Source: Microbacterium hydrothermale
Lineage (GTDB): Bacteria; Actinomycetota; Actinomycetes; Actinomycetales; Microbacteriaceae
Direction: 5' to 3'
DNA length: 64,000 nt
Assembly: GCF_004854025.1 (NCBI RefSeq)
Contig: NZ_STGM01000004.1
Location: 294,972-358,971 of the forward strand
The notes under the pieces are model-generated. The model did no database searches. It was not told the DNA's origin and saw only the letters and a list, made by a program, of their open reading frames with translations. Shown here piece by piece: positions 1 to 8,271 of the stretch. How positions within the stretch are numbered: the first letter of the stretch is position 1; every line of letters starts with the position of its first letter. Position numbers and translations under genes: made by a program.

Positions 1-276
1 CCCACGATCCCCGACGATCCCGCGCGACAGGATCGCCGCGCCACTGAACGGGTCGATCTGGTCGGTCGCGAAGAGGCGTCCATCGTACGTGCGGAACAGC
101 GCGATCTGCCGACCGTCGATCAGGGCGGCGGCTCCGCGCTCGACGAGCAGGTCGTCGAGGCGGCAGATGCGGGTCCATCCCTCCGGGACGGCTTCCGCGG
201 TCTCGCGCGCGACGGGAGCGCCACCGGGCGTCGCGGCCGGGGTCTCGGCATCCATCGTCGTCTCCACGATCGTCAT
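1..276 (-). CDS. nirD: Nitrite reductase (NADH) small subunit, partial
   Basis: This is the N-terminal 92 residues of NirD, the Rieske-type small subunit that works with NirB in cytoplasmic reduction of nitrite to ammonium. The visible part has a variable leader followed by EGWTRICRLDDL and the family strand pattern ending in FATDQIDPFSGAAILSRGI, where a NirD has lost the Cys-His ligands of true Rieske proteins. The gene runs off the left edge, so its C-terminus is missing. Its ATG overlaps the nirB stop codon (ATGA), showing an operon and translational coupling. The family call is firm because of the nirB neighbour. Confidence 0.85.
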   Translation of the reverse strand, partial: MTIVETTMDAETPAATPGGAPVARETAEAVPEGWTRICRLDDLLVERGAAALIDGRQIALFRTYDGRLFATDQIDPFSGAAILSRGIVGDRG

Positions 277-2855
277 GAGCGCACCGCCAGCGTCGTGCCG
301 CCGATGAACACCGCGCCCGACGAGCGTTCCTCCGCGGTGGCGGGGCGGGGCTGGCCGCGCTCGGCGACGTACGCGAGCGTGGGGTCGGCGGCATCCGGGG
401 CGTTGACGAAGCTCTGGAAGCGCTTCAGCTTCTCGGGGTCGGCGAGGGTGGCCGCCCATTCGTCTTCGTAGGCGTCGATGTGGGATGCCATGGCGCGGTC
501 GAGATCGTCGGCGATGCCGAGCGAGTCGTCGAACACGACGGCCTTGAGCGCCTCGAGCCCGCCCTCGTACTCCGCGGCCCAGGGCGCCGTGCGCTGCAAC
601 CGGTCGGCGGTGCGGATGTAGAACATCAGGAAGCGGTCGATCGCCCGCAGCAGCCCCTCGTCGTCGAGTCCCTCGGCGAACAGCACCGCGTGGCGCGGGG
701 TGAAGCCGCCGTTGCCGCCGACGTACATGTTCCAGCCGGCCTCGGTCGCGATCACGCCGATGTCTTTGCCGCGGGCCTCGGCGCACTCGCGCGCGCAGCC
801 CGAGACGCCGAACTTGAGCTTGTGCGGCGAGCGGAGCCCCCGGTAGCGCAGCTCGAGCTGCACGGCCATGCCGACCGAGTCCTGCACGCCGTAGCGACAC
901 CACGTCTGCCCGACGCATGATTTCACCGTGCGCAGCGACTTGCCATAGGCGTGGCCCGACTCGAACCCGGCATCCACGAGGCGCTTCCAGATCGCGGGGA
1001 GCTGTTCGAGGCGGGCGCCGAACATGTCGATGCGCTGACCGCCGGTGATCTTCGTGTAGAGCCCGAAGTCGCGCGCGACCTCGCCGATCACGACGAGCCC
1101 CTCGGGCGTGATCTCGCCGCCCGCGATGCGCGGCACGACGCTGTAGGTGCCGTCGCGTTGGATGTTCGCCATCACGTGGTCGTTGGTGTCCTGCATCGTG
1201 GCGAGCTCGCCGTCGAGCACGTGCTCCGCGTACAGGCTCGCCAGGATGCTCGCGAGCGCCGGCTTGCAGATGTCGCAGCCGCGGCCGGTGCCGAAGCGCT
1301 CGACGATCGACGTGAAGGTGCGAAGACCCGAGATCCGCACGGCGTCGAAGAGCTGCGCGCGCGTGAACGCGAAGTGCTCGCATAGGCCGTTCGAGACGTC
1401 CTTCCCGGATGCCGCGAGCTCGGTCGCCACGAGCTTCTTCACGAGCGTGAAGCACGAACCGCACGCCGCTCCCGCCTTCGTGCAGGCCTTGACCGCAGCG
1501 GCATCCGCGCAATCGTGCTCGGTGACCGCACCACGGACAGTGCCCGCGGTGACGCCATTGCATGAGCAGACGATGGCGTCGTCGGGGAGGTCGCCCTGCG
1601 GAGCCGGGGCGAGGTTGGACGGCATGAGGTACGCCGCCGGGTCGCCGCCGAGCGCGCGGCCGACGAGGGGACGCAGCGACGTGTACGCCGAGGCGTCGCC
1701 GACGAGGATGCCGCCGAGCAGCGTCTGCGCGTCGTCGCTCAGCACGAGCTTCTTGTAGACGCCCGATACCGGGTCGGCGTAGGTGACGTCGAGGGCGTTC
1801 GGCGTCTCGGCGAAGGCATCGCCGAAGCTGGCGACCTCCACGCCCGACAGCTTGAGCTTGGCGGAGGTGTCGAAGCCGTCGAACACGGCTTCTCCCCCGA
1901 GCAGACGGGTCGCGGCGACCTCGGCCATGGCGTAACCGGGCGCGACGAGGCCGACGCACTGCCCCTCGAAGCTCGCGACCTCACCGATCGCGAGGATCGC
2001 GGGGTCGGACGTCTCGCAGGAGGAGTCGATGACGACGCCCCCGCGGGCGTCGACGGCGAGGCCCGCGGTGCGGGCGAGCTCGTCGCGGGGGCGGACGCCG
2101 ACCGTGAAGACGACGATGTCGGCGGCCTCCCACGTGCCGTCGCGCAACTCGAGCCCGCACACGGCCCCCGACCTGTCGGCATCCACCCGGGTCGTCACCG
2201 ACGAGGTGCGCACGTCGATGCCCCGCGCCTGGATCAGACGCTCCAGCGCCTTGGCGCCGCCGAGGTCGAGCTGCGCCGACATCAGACGCTCGTTCGACTG
2301 GAGGACGAATGGGGCGACACCCTCGGCCTGGAGAGCTCCCGCGGCCTCGAGCCCGAGCAGACCGCCACCGACGACCGCACCGCGCAGGGGACGACCGAGC
2401 TGCGCGCGCCGCCGCGCGACCCAGGCGCGGATGCCCTCGACATCGTCGAGGGTGCGATACACGAAGCACCCCCGGTGATCGAAGCCGTCCAACGCCAAAC
2501 GGGCCGCGTACGAGCCCGTCGCCAGCACCAAACGGTCGTAGCGGTGGGTCGCACCGTCGGCGGTCGCGACCTCGCTCCTCTCGCGGTCGATCCTCGTCAC
2601 CCGAGCCCCGGTGCGCACGCTCGCGCGGTCGTGCTCGAGCACCCGGGGGTCGAGAGCGAGGTCGTCGGCCGTCTTGCCGCCGAAGTACCCCGAGAGGCCG
2701 ACGCGGTCGTACGGAGCGTAGGTTTCGTCGCCGAGCACCGTGATCGACCAGCGGCCCTCGGTGTCGCGGGCGGTCAGGCTCTCCACGAAGCGGTGCGCCA
2801 CCATTCCCGCACCGACCACGACCAGGCGACCGGACGACGAGTTCGATGTGAGCAT
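273..2855 (-). CDS. nirB: Nitrite reductase (NADH) large subunit NirB
   Basis: The 860-residue protein catalyses the NAD(P)H-dependent six-electron reduction of nitrite to ammonium in the cytoplasm. In order it has an N-terminal FAD/NAD(P)H domain (GAGMVAHRF near residue 16), a BFD-like iron-sulfur segment with CSCNG near residue 428 and CGSC about 35 residues later, a second cysteine motif RGCDIC near 525, and the C-terminal siroheme/4Fe-4S domain with SCVGQTWC near 645 and SGCAREC near 685. The length is normal for the family. The frame is open further upstream, but MLTSNSSS at 2855 is the start that places the FAD fingerprint at the usual distance. nirD follows with an ATGA overlap. Confidence 0.95.
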   Translation of the reverse strand: MLTSNSSSGRLVVVGAGMVAHRFVESLTARDTEGRWSITVLGDETYAPYDRVGLSGYFGGKTADDLALDPRVLEHDRASVRTGARVTRIDRERSEVATADGATHRYDRLVLATGSYAARLALDGFDHRGCFVYRTLDDVEGIRAWVARRRAQLGRPLRGAVVGGGLLGLEAAGALQAEGVAPFVLQSNERLMSAQLDLGGAKALERLIQARGIDVRTSSVTTRVDADRSGAVCGLELRDGTWEAADIVVFTVGVRPRDELARTAGLAVDARGGVVIDSSCETSDPAILAIGEVASFEGQCVGLVAPGYAMAEVAATRLLGGEAVFDGFDTSAKLKLSGVEVASFGDAFAETPNALDVTYADPVSGVYKKLVLSDDAQTLLGGILVGDASAYTSLRPLVGRALGGDPAAYLMPSNLAPAPQGDLPDDAIVCSCNGVTAGTVRGAVTEHDCADAAAVKACTKAGAACGSCFTLVKKLVATELAASGKDVSNGLCEHFAFTRAQLFDAVRISGLRTFTSIVERFGTGRGCDICKPALASILASLYAEHVLDGELATMQDTNDHVMANIQRDGTYSVVPRIAGGEITPEGLVVIGEVARDFGLYTKITGGQRIDMFGARLEQLPAIWKRLVDAGFESGHAYGKSLRTVKSCVGQTWCRYGVQDSVGMAVQLELRYRGLRSPHKLKFGVSGCARECAEARGKDIGVIATEAGWNMYVGGNGGFTPRHAVLFAEGLDDEGLLRAIDRFLMFYIRTADRLQRTAPWAAEYEGGLEALKAVVFDDSLGIADDLDRAMASHIDAYEDEWAATLADPEKLKRFQSFVNAPDAADPTLAYVAERGQPRPATAEERSSGAVFIGGTTLAVRS

Positions 2856-3079
2856 GCCTCGACGGTAAGCAGGTGAGGTTTCGCCGAAGTCGTCGCCCGC
2901 GTTACCTCCCGCGAACTTTTGTCTCACGGCGGGGCCGAGGCTGTGTGAGCTTTCCCCGCCGCGCAAGCCTCGGCCACCTGATGGCGGCTTGCCTCCCCGC
3001 TGACCGCGCGGCAGCTGTCCCTCCCGGGGCGACGGATCCGGGCCCTCGGGCGGCGTCCACGCCCCATCCCGATCGGCAG

Positions 3080-3085
3080 TACCCT
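3080..3085 (+). promoter_or_regulatory. Probable -10 of leaderless LysE gene
   Basis: TACCCT ends six bases before the ATG at 3092, and no ribosome binding site is present. Confidence 0.45.
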
Positions 3086-3091
3086 TCCCCC

Positions 3092-3724
3092 ATGCCTCCG
3101 CTCGCCAGCCTGCCCGCGTTCGTCCTGGCATCGCTCGTGCTCATCGTCATCCCGGGGCCCGGGGTCCTCTTCGTCATCGGGCGGTCGATCGCCCTCGGGC
3201 GCCGCGCGGGAGTGCTCAGCGTCGTCGGCAACGCGATCGGCAACATCCCGGCGATCCTCGCGACGGCCTTCGGGGTGGGTGCGATCGTCGCCTCATCGAT
3301 CGTGGCCTTCACGGTGCTGAAGATCGTGGGGGCGATATACCTCGTGTGGCTCGGCATTCAGGCGATCCGCCACCGCCACGCGCACCTGTCGGCGGCGCCG
3401 CCCGCCGCGCGGTCGAGGTGGACGCTGCTGCGGCAGGGCTTCGTCGTGGGGGTCACCAACCCGAAGACGATCGCGTTCTTCGTGGCGGTGCTGCCGCAGT
3501 TCGTCGACCCGCACGCGGGAGCGGTGTGGTCGCAGCTGCTCGTGCTCGGTCTCATCTTCCAGGTGCTCGCGCTCATCTGCGACAGCACCTGGGCCCTCGC
3601 CGCGGGTACCGCGCGCGCCTGGTTCGCGCGGTCCCCGAAGCGGCTGTCCGCGCTGTCGGGAACCGGCGGCGTCATGATGATCGGCCTCGGCGGCGCGCTC
3701 GCGCTCACCGGCGCGAAGAGCTGA
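3092..3724 (+). CDS. LysE/RhtB family amino-acid exporter
   Basis: This 210-residue integral membrane protein of the LysE/RhtB family exports amino acids or their derivatives across the plasma membrane; the substrate cannot be told from sequence. It begins with the family signature IPGPGVLFVIGR near residue 22, has about six hydrophobic segments, and carries the conserved GFVVGVTNPKTIAFF segment in the middle. The ATG at 3092 lies six bases after a TACCCT hexamer with no Shine-Dalgarno sequence, so a leaderless start is likely. An upstream in-frame extension to 2873 is rejected as a GC-rich artefact. It stands alone between nirB and a repeat-filled gap. Confidence 0.86.
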   Translation: MPPLASLPAFVLASLVLIVIPGPGVLFVIGRSIALGRRAGVLSVVGNAIGNIPAILATAFGVGAIVASSIVAFTVLKIVGAIYLVWLGIQAIRHRHAHLSAAPPAARSRWTLLRQGFVVGVTNPKTIAFFVAVLPQFVDPHAGAVWSQLLVLGLIFQVLALICDSTWALAAGTARAWFARSPKRLSALSGTGGVMMIGLGGALALTGAKS

Positions 3725-3734
3725 TCGCCGCGGG

Positions 3735-3808
3735 GGCACGATTCCTGCGATTTCGACCTGAACGGCCCGGTTTCCTTCGCGCGAGTCAGTTCTGCAGGAG
3801 TTGTGCAC
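3735..3808. repeat. 74-bp intergenic repeat, copy A
   Basis: This is the most diverged copy. Its right half (GAGTCAGTTCTGCAGGAG and the following TTGTGCAC) is nearly identical to copy C, while its left half is only loosely similar. Confidence 0.7.
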
Positions 3809-3876
3809 GCTCTCCCCTGGTCACCGGCCGCACGAGCGGCCTTCGGGCCCGAACGCCCGCGCACCCCGCCCCCGCC

Positions 3877-3950
3877 GCACAACTCCGGCAATTCCGCACC
3901 CGAAGGCGCCGGTTCCCCTCGCACCAGCCGATCCCGCAGGAGCTGTGCAC
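3877..3950. repeat. 74-bp intergenic repeat, copy B
   Basis: It begins GCACAACTCCGGCAATTCCG and ends with GCAGGAGCTGTGCAC. The two ends are roughly inverted (GCACAACTCC against GGAGCTGTGC), so the element could fold into a hairpin. Confidence 0.8.
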
Positions 3951-4009
3951 CCTCGTCACCGCCCGCGCGAGCGGCACTCGCGCCCAAAACCGCGCACCCC
4001 ACCCCCGCC

Positions 4010-4083
4010 GCACAACTCCGGCAATTCCGCACCCGAACGCGCCGGTTCCCCTCGCGCGAGCCAGTTCTGCAGGAGTTGTGCAC
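4010..4083. repeat. 74-bp intergenic repeat, copy C
   Basis: Nearly identical to copy B over its whole length. Its ends are a perfect inverted pair, GCACAACTCC and GGAGTTGTGC. It lies 133 bp downstream of copy B. Confidence 0.8.
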
Positions 4084-4118
4084 CGCCCGCCGGCATCACG
4101 GCCGCGGGTCGGCGCGCC

Positions 4119-5603
4119 TCAGCTCCGGGCGGCCACGCCCAGGTCGGCGGATGCCGCGCCCTCCACCCGCGCGCCGTCGGGTGCGTACCGCGAGCCGTCG
4201 ACGGGGCTGTCCCACGTGCGCTCGGCGTCGTTCCACGTCAGCGGGGCCGGTGCGGTGACGGCGCGCGTGCGGCCGTCGATGGTCGAGACGGCGGCGGTGC
4301 GCAGCCCCTGACGGGCGACGAGCCCGGCGCCCTCGGCGGGTCTCTTCGTCGGGGCCGGTGCGGCGCCGGCGAGAGCGGTGGCCGTGACCCGCGCGCGCCG
4401 CGCGGCCTCGCCGATCCCGCGACCGAGATCGGCCGGAACGGTAAGCCGCGTGCTGATCGTCCGCATCCACTCCGGACGTTCGCTGCGCGCGACCCCGCGG
4501 ATCTCCGCGCTCAACCTCATCGCCGCGGCCGGGGCGTTGGTCATGCCCCACCCGGCGTATCCGGTCGCGAATCGCAGACGGCCGAGGCCGCGCGGCATCC
4601 CGCCCACGAACGGCACGAGGTTGTGCGACTGGTAATCCTGCCCCGACCAGCGGGCGATCTCAGCGCCGACCGGCAGCGTGCGACGCGCCCAGGCGGCGAG
4701 CCCCTCGGCGAGCGCGACCTCCGACGACGCCGACCCGACCGGATGCCGCGCCCCGGTCACGATGAGAGCGGGACGCCCGAACGACGACGGTGCGGCCACG
4801 ACGCTGCGTCCGTCGACGCCGACCTCGCTCCACATTCCGCCGGGGGCCTCGGCCTCCCCCTCGAGCTCGAAGGCGATCGCCCACGACCGCAGGGCGCGGG
4901 TCTTGAGGTCGTACAGGCCGCGGCGCGTGATCGGCGTGCCGGTGGCGAGCACGACCGTGTCGCCGCGAAGCAAGCCGTGATCCGTCTCGATCCGTCCGGA
5001 CGGCAGCGCCTGCACGTCGGTGACGCGCACCCCGGTGTGCAGGGTGGCCCCCGCGTTGACCGCCGTGCATGCCAGAGCCCAGGCCATCAGCGCGGGGTCG
5101 AGGGCCAGTTGATCGTCGAGGGCGAGGGCGCGCACGGGGGTGCGACCGCCGAGGTCGGCGGGGGCGTCTTCGCGCAGCGGCAGGCCCGCCTCGAGCGCCG
5201 CGTCGCGCACGGCGTCGAGGGCGGGATCGGCGGCGAGCCCGCGACCGAACGTGAAGGCGGTGCGGCGGTCGGCGGAGTCCCCGGCTCGCTCGGCGAGCCA
5301 GTCGAGGCCGGCGCGGTTGGCGTCGACGTACGCCCGCACCAGACTCGCCGGGTGGTGCTTCCGCAGCATCGCGAGCGTCGTGCCCTGGAGGACGGATGCC
5401 ATGCCGACCGACGCCGCGGTCGCGCCCTCTCCCACGGCGCCCGCGTCGACCACCGCGACGTCGACGCCGGCTTCGGCGAGCATGACCGCGGTGGACAGAC
5501 CGGTGAGTCCCGCGCCGACGATCACGACGTCGTGTCGCGCTCCTGATTCGAACGGGGTGCCCTGCACGGGCGTCTGGTCGCGGAGCCACACGGGGATCGA
5601 CAT
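4119..5603 (-). CDS. FAD-dependent oxidoreductase with degenerate C-terminal Rieske domain
   Basis: This is a DadA/glycine-oxidase-like flavoprotein of 494 residues. It starts with a dinucleotide-binding fold (VVIVGAGLTGLSTAVMLAEA) and keeps the family segment GYAGWGMTNA. Relatives end in a [2Fe-2S] Rieske domain. Here that domain can be recognised from LTWNDAERTWDSPVDGSRY, but the usual second-ligand motif (CPCHGSR) reads SPVDGSR and the first Cys-X-His pair is absent. The cluster ligands are therefore gone and the domain is probably only structural. The substrate is unknown, likely an amine or amino acid. MSIPVW at 5603 was chosen; an in-frame ATG at 5612 is the alternative. Confidence 0.85.
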   Translation of the reverse strand: MSIPVWLRDQTPVQGTPFESGARHDVVIVGAGLTGLSTAVMLAEAGVDVAVVDAGAVGEGATAASVGMASVLQGTTLAMLRKHHPASLVRAYVDANRAGLDWLAERAGDSADRRTAFTFGRGLAADPALDAVRDAALEAGLPLREDAPADLGGRTPVRALALDDQLALDPALMAWALACTAVNAGATLHTGVRVTDVQALPSGRIETDHGLLRGDTVVLATGTPITRRGLYDLKTRALRSWAIAFELEGEAEAPGGMWSEVGVDGRSVVAAPSSFGRPALIVTGARHPVGSASSEVALAEGLAAWARRTLPVGAEIARWSGQDYQSHNLVPFVGGMPRGLGRLRFATGYAGWGMTNAPAAAMRLSAEIRGVARSERPEWMRTISTRLTVPADLGRGIGEAARRARVTATALAGAAPAPTKRPAEGAGLVARQGLRTAAVSTIDGRTRAVTAPAPLTWNDAERTWDSPVDGSRYAPDGARVEGAASADLGVAARS

Positions 5604-5718
5604 GATCCCCATCCCATCGCGCGGGCCCGGGTCTCGGCATCCGCTTGCCCCCGGCCGCGGTTTCGGTTACCCACCTTCCGGGGTGTGCGCGGGGCTCGAT
5701 CCGTGACAGCGTGGGGCG

Positions 5719-5862
5719 ATGGACCCGCTCACCTCGCTCGTCTTGCTCGTGACCGTCGCCGCGGTCTTCCTGTACGCCGTCTACGGCCTGGTCCGCAAAG
5801 CCGTGCGCGACGAGTTCGCGGCCCGCGACCATGCGTCGCGCCGCGGTGACTCCCCCGCCTAG
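5719..5862 (+). CDS. Small single-span membrane protein (47 aa)
   Basis: A short frame encodes MDPLTSLVLLVTVAAVFLYA followed by a charged tail rich in Arg and Asp. It has one clear N-terminal membrane segment (residues 4-25) and a cytoplasmic tail. Its TAG stop is embedded in the TAGGCT hexamer that I read as the -10 of the following TetR gene, ten bases before that gene's GTG. I do not recognise the family. Support comes from the amphipathic layout and position rather than from known homologues, so this remains a tentative gene. Confidence 0.5.
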   Translation: MDPLTSLVLLVTVAAVFLYAVYGLVRKAVRDEFAARDHASRRGDSPA

Positions 5863-5865
5863 GCT
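5860..5865 (+). promoter_or_regulatory. Probable -10 of leaderless TetR gene
   Basis: TAGGCT lies six bases before the GTG at 5872. Its first three bases are the stop codon of the small upstream frame. Confidence 0.5.
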
Positions 5866-5871
5866 CGTCCC

Positions 5872-6540
5872 GTGAGCGACACCCCTGCCCCGCCCAGCCG
5901 CACCGCCGTCGTCGCCGCCGCGATCGACCTCTTCGTCGCGCACGGCTACGACCAGACGTCGGTGGAGCAGATCGCCCAGGCGGCGGGAGTGTCGCGCTCG
6001 ACGTTCTTCCGGCAGTTCGGCGGCAAAGAAGACGTCGTCTTCGCCGATCACGAGGTGCTGCTCGCCGAGACGCGGGCGTACCTGTCGCAGCCGCACGACG
6101 ATCCGTGGGCCGCGGTGTGCGAGGCGTCGGTGCGGGTGTTCCGGCACTTCGCCGCCGACCCCGAGCTCGCGCGGCGGCGTTACGTCGTCGTGCGCGAGAT
6201 CCCCGACCTGCGCGATCGCGAGATCGTGACGGTGTTCCGCTACGAACGGCTTTTCGACGAGTACCTGCGCGAGGCGCTCCCGGGACTGGACCCCCTGGAT
6301 GCCGTCGGCTTCGCCGCCCTGGTGACGGCGGTGCACAACCACGTGCTGCGTCGACTGATGCGCGGCGCCCGCGTGCCGGCATCCGTCCTCCGCCGCGCCC
6401 TCGACGACGTGCTGCGCCGGTACGGCGTGCACCCCGACGGCAGCGATGCCGCCGGAGACGACCTGATCGTGGCGGCGTTCCCCCGCCGCATGCCCGCCGC
6501 CGAGGTGACGCGGCGCCTGCGCGCGTCGCTCGGCGACTGA
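5872..6540 (+). CDS. TetR family transcriptional regulator
   Basis: The 222-residue regulator has a standard TetR N-terminal helix-turn-helix: AAIDLFVAHGYDQTSVEQIA, then AAGVSRSTFFRQFGGKEDV around residues 15-55. The C-terminal ligand and dimerisation domain is helical and not assignable to a specific effector. The GTG start follows a TAGGCT hexamer by six bases, with no Shine-Dalgarno. The adjacent downstream gene is an acyl-CoA dehydrogenase 262 bp away, so control of fatty-acid or acyl-CoA metabolism is possible but unproven. Confidence 0.9.
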   Translation: MSDTPAPPSRTAVVAAAIDLFVAHGYDQTSVEQIAQAAGVSRSTFFRQFGGKEDVVFADHEVLLAETRAYLSQPHDDPWAAVCEASVRVFRHFAADPELARRRYVVVREIPDLRDREIVTVFRYERLFDEYLREALPGLDPLDAVGFAALVTAVHNHVLRRLMRGARVPASVLRRALDDVLRRYGVHPDGSDAAGDDLIVAAFPRRMPAAEVTRRLRASLGD

Positions 6541-6587
6541 GACGTCGAGCGTCCGGCGCGGCCCGAGAGCGGCGTCGTCCCTCTTCC

Positions 6588-6644
6588 CGAGTGTCCAGAA
6601 CACCCGGACGTCTCTGGAAGCCCGCCGGGTGTTCTGGACGCTCG
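6588..6644. repeat. Long imperfect inverted repeat
   Basis: Arms at 6588-6607 and 6625-6644 pair over 20 bases with one G-T pair. The core is GTCCAGAACACCCGG against CCGGGTGTTCTGGAC, with a 17-base loop. It lies 48 bases past the TetR stop in the 262-bp gap before the acyl-CoA dehydrogenase. No T-run follows, so it may be a repeat element rather than an ordinary terminator. Confidence 0.75.
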
Positions 6645-6802
6645 AACGGGCTCGGAACAGCCGAGTCGCAGATCGTGCCTCTCCGGGGTGACCGGTCGCA
6701 CCAACCGCCTCCGTCGCAGACCCACCCCTCGCACCCGAGCGTTCGCCCCGAGTACCGGGACCAGCGTGACACCGAGTCCCAACATGAGCGATACTCGGAA
6801 CC

Positions 6803-8044
6803 ATGACCATCGACGCCGATGCCCGCACGCTCCCCGGAGAGCGCGTCGCCCACTACGATCTGCTGGGCCGCCGCGACACCGACTACTACGCCGTCTTCGC
6901 CGACATCCCCGACGCCGACCGCGCCGTGTGGGACGCCGCGAAGGCGTTCGCCGACGAGGTCGGCACGCGTATGCAGGGCGAGTGGGATGCCGCGACGTAT
7001 CCGATCGATCTCGTGCGACGCATGGGCGAGCTCGAGCTCTTCACCGACGGCATCAAGCACCCCGACCTCCCGCACACCTCTCCCCTAGCCGCGGGACTGG
7101 TCAACATGGAGATCTCGCGCCACGACGGCTCCCTGGCCACGGCGCTGGCCGTGCAGGGCGGCCTCGCGCTGCGCACGCTGGCGTTCTACGGCTCCCCCGA
7201 GCAGCAGCAGCGCTGGCTCAAGCCGCTCGCCGACGGAACCGTGCTCGGCGCCTTCGCCCTGACCGAGCCCGACCACGGCTCCGACTCGGTGTCGCTCGAG
7301 ACCACCGCCACGCGCACCGCGGACGGCTGGTCGCTCAGCGGCACCAAGAAGTGGATCGGCAACGGCGCCTCCGGCGGCATCACGTTCGTCTGGGCCCGCG
7401 TCGAGGACGAGGGGGCGGACGACCACGGCACCGTGCGCTGCTTCCTGGTCGAGCAGGACACCCCGGGCTACACCGGCACCGTCATCACCGGCAAGGTGTC
7501 GCTGCGCGGCATTCACCAGGCCCACATCGCGATGGACGCCGTGCGTCTTCCCGCGGATGCCGTGCTGCCCGGCACCCACACCTTCAAGGACGCGTCCGTC
7601 GTCCTCTTCGCCACGCGTTCGGGTGTGGCCTGGTCGGCGCTCGGCCACGCGACCGCCTGCTACGAGATCGCGCGGACATATGCCACCGAGCGCATGCAGT
7701 TCGGAAGGCCCCTCGCGAAGTTCCAGATGGTGCAGGAGCGGCTCGCGCAGATGCTCGACGAACTCACCGCGATGCAGCTCTACTGCCGCCGCCTCGCCGA
7801 CCTCGAGTCGTCGGGCGGACTGCGCCCCACCCAGGCATCGCTCGCGAAGTACCACAACACGCGCGCGGCGCGGCGGATCGCCGCGATCGCCCGCGACCTG
7901 CTCGGCGGCAACGGCATCCTGCTCGAGAACGGCGTCATGCAGCACATGGCCGACATCGAGGCCATCCACACCTACGAGGGCACGGAGAGCGTGCAGGCCC
8001 TCCTGCTCGGTCGCGACATCACCGGAATGAGCGCGTTCGTCTGA
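6803..8044 (+). CDS. Acyl-CoA dehydrogenase
   Basis: This 413-residue FAD enzyme oxidises an acyl-CoA thioester to the 2-enoyl-CoA. Conserved segments are FALTEPDHGSDS (flavin and substrate contacts, near residue 153), WIGNGASGG, AERMQFGRPLAKFQ written here as ATERMQFGRPLAKFQ, and the C-terminal TYEGTES, whose Glu is the catalytic base position in glutaryl-CoA dehydrogenase-like members. That motif and the overall layout place it nearest the glutaryl-CoA/short-chain branch, though substrate cannot be fixed. GATACT stands seven bases before the ATG as a possible leaderless -10. A stable hairpin follows the stop. Confidence 0.93.
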   Translation: MTIDADARTLPGERVAHYDLLGRRDTDYYAVFADIPDADRAVWDAAKAFADEVGTRMQGEWDAATYPIDLVRRMGELELFTDGIKHPDLPHTSPLAAGLVNMEISRHDGSLATALAVQGGLALRTLAFYGSPEQQQRWLKPLADGTVLGAFALTEPDHGSDSVSLETTATRTADGWSLSGTKKWIGNGASGGITFVWARVEDEGADDHGTVRCFLVEQDTPGYTGTVITGKVSLRGIHQAHIAMDAVRLPADAVLPGTHTFKDASVVLFATRSGVAWSALGHATACYEIARTYATERMQFGRPLAKFQMVQERLAQMLDELTAMQLYCRRLADLESSGGLRPTQASLAKYHNTRAARRIAAIARDLLGGNGILLENGVMQHMADIEAIHTYEGTESVQALLLGRDITGMSAFV

Positions 8045-8056
8045 ACCGGATGCCAC

Positions 8057-8085
8057 GGCCCCGGCCCCGCGGGGGCGCCGGGGCC
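8057..8085 (+). terminator. Possible terminator hairpin after acyl-CoA dehydrogenase
   Basis: GGCCCCGGC pairs perfectly with GCCGGGGCC across an 11-base loop, starting 13 bases past the stop codon. No T-run follows. Confidence 0.45.
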
Positions 8086-8259
8086 GGGTCGCGGTGGGTT
8101 CGGGGCCGGGTCTTGGCGGGCGCGGGCGCCGGGGTCGCGTGGCGGGTCTTTGCGGGCGCGGGCGCGGGGGGCGACGCAGCGGGGACGATCGGCGCGGCGG
8201 CGCCCTAACCGGCAGCCCGGGGCCGCGCAAGCGCCGCGGGCGATGTCGGACCCTCCCGC

Positions 8260-8265
8260 TAACGT
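8260..8265 (+). promoter_or_regulatory. Probable -10 of leaderless AI-2E family gene
   Basis: TAACGT ends six bases before the ATG at 8272. The preceding 8086-8259 is GC-rich and shows no other feature. Confidence 0.45.
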
Positions 8266-8271
8266 CGTCGC

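Larger units (their letters stand above)
3725..4118. other. Non-coding gap filled by three 74-bp repeats
   Basis: No convincing gene lies here. Long open frames exist on both strands but they are repeat-derived and Pro/Arg-rich. The gap holds three copies of a 74-bp element described separately. Confidence 0.7.

Noticed and set aside
3735..4083. CRISPR array
   Set aside because: Only three diverged 74-bp copies with unequal spacing, partly palindromic, and no cas genes nearby.
3293..5546. Long Arg/Pro-rich open frames on both strands over 3.3-5.5 kb
   Set aside because: They are shadows of the FAD oxidoreductase and LysE genes or run through the repeats. Composition is the Arg/Ala/Pro bias typical of high-GC alternate frames.
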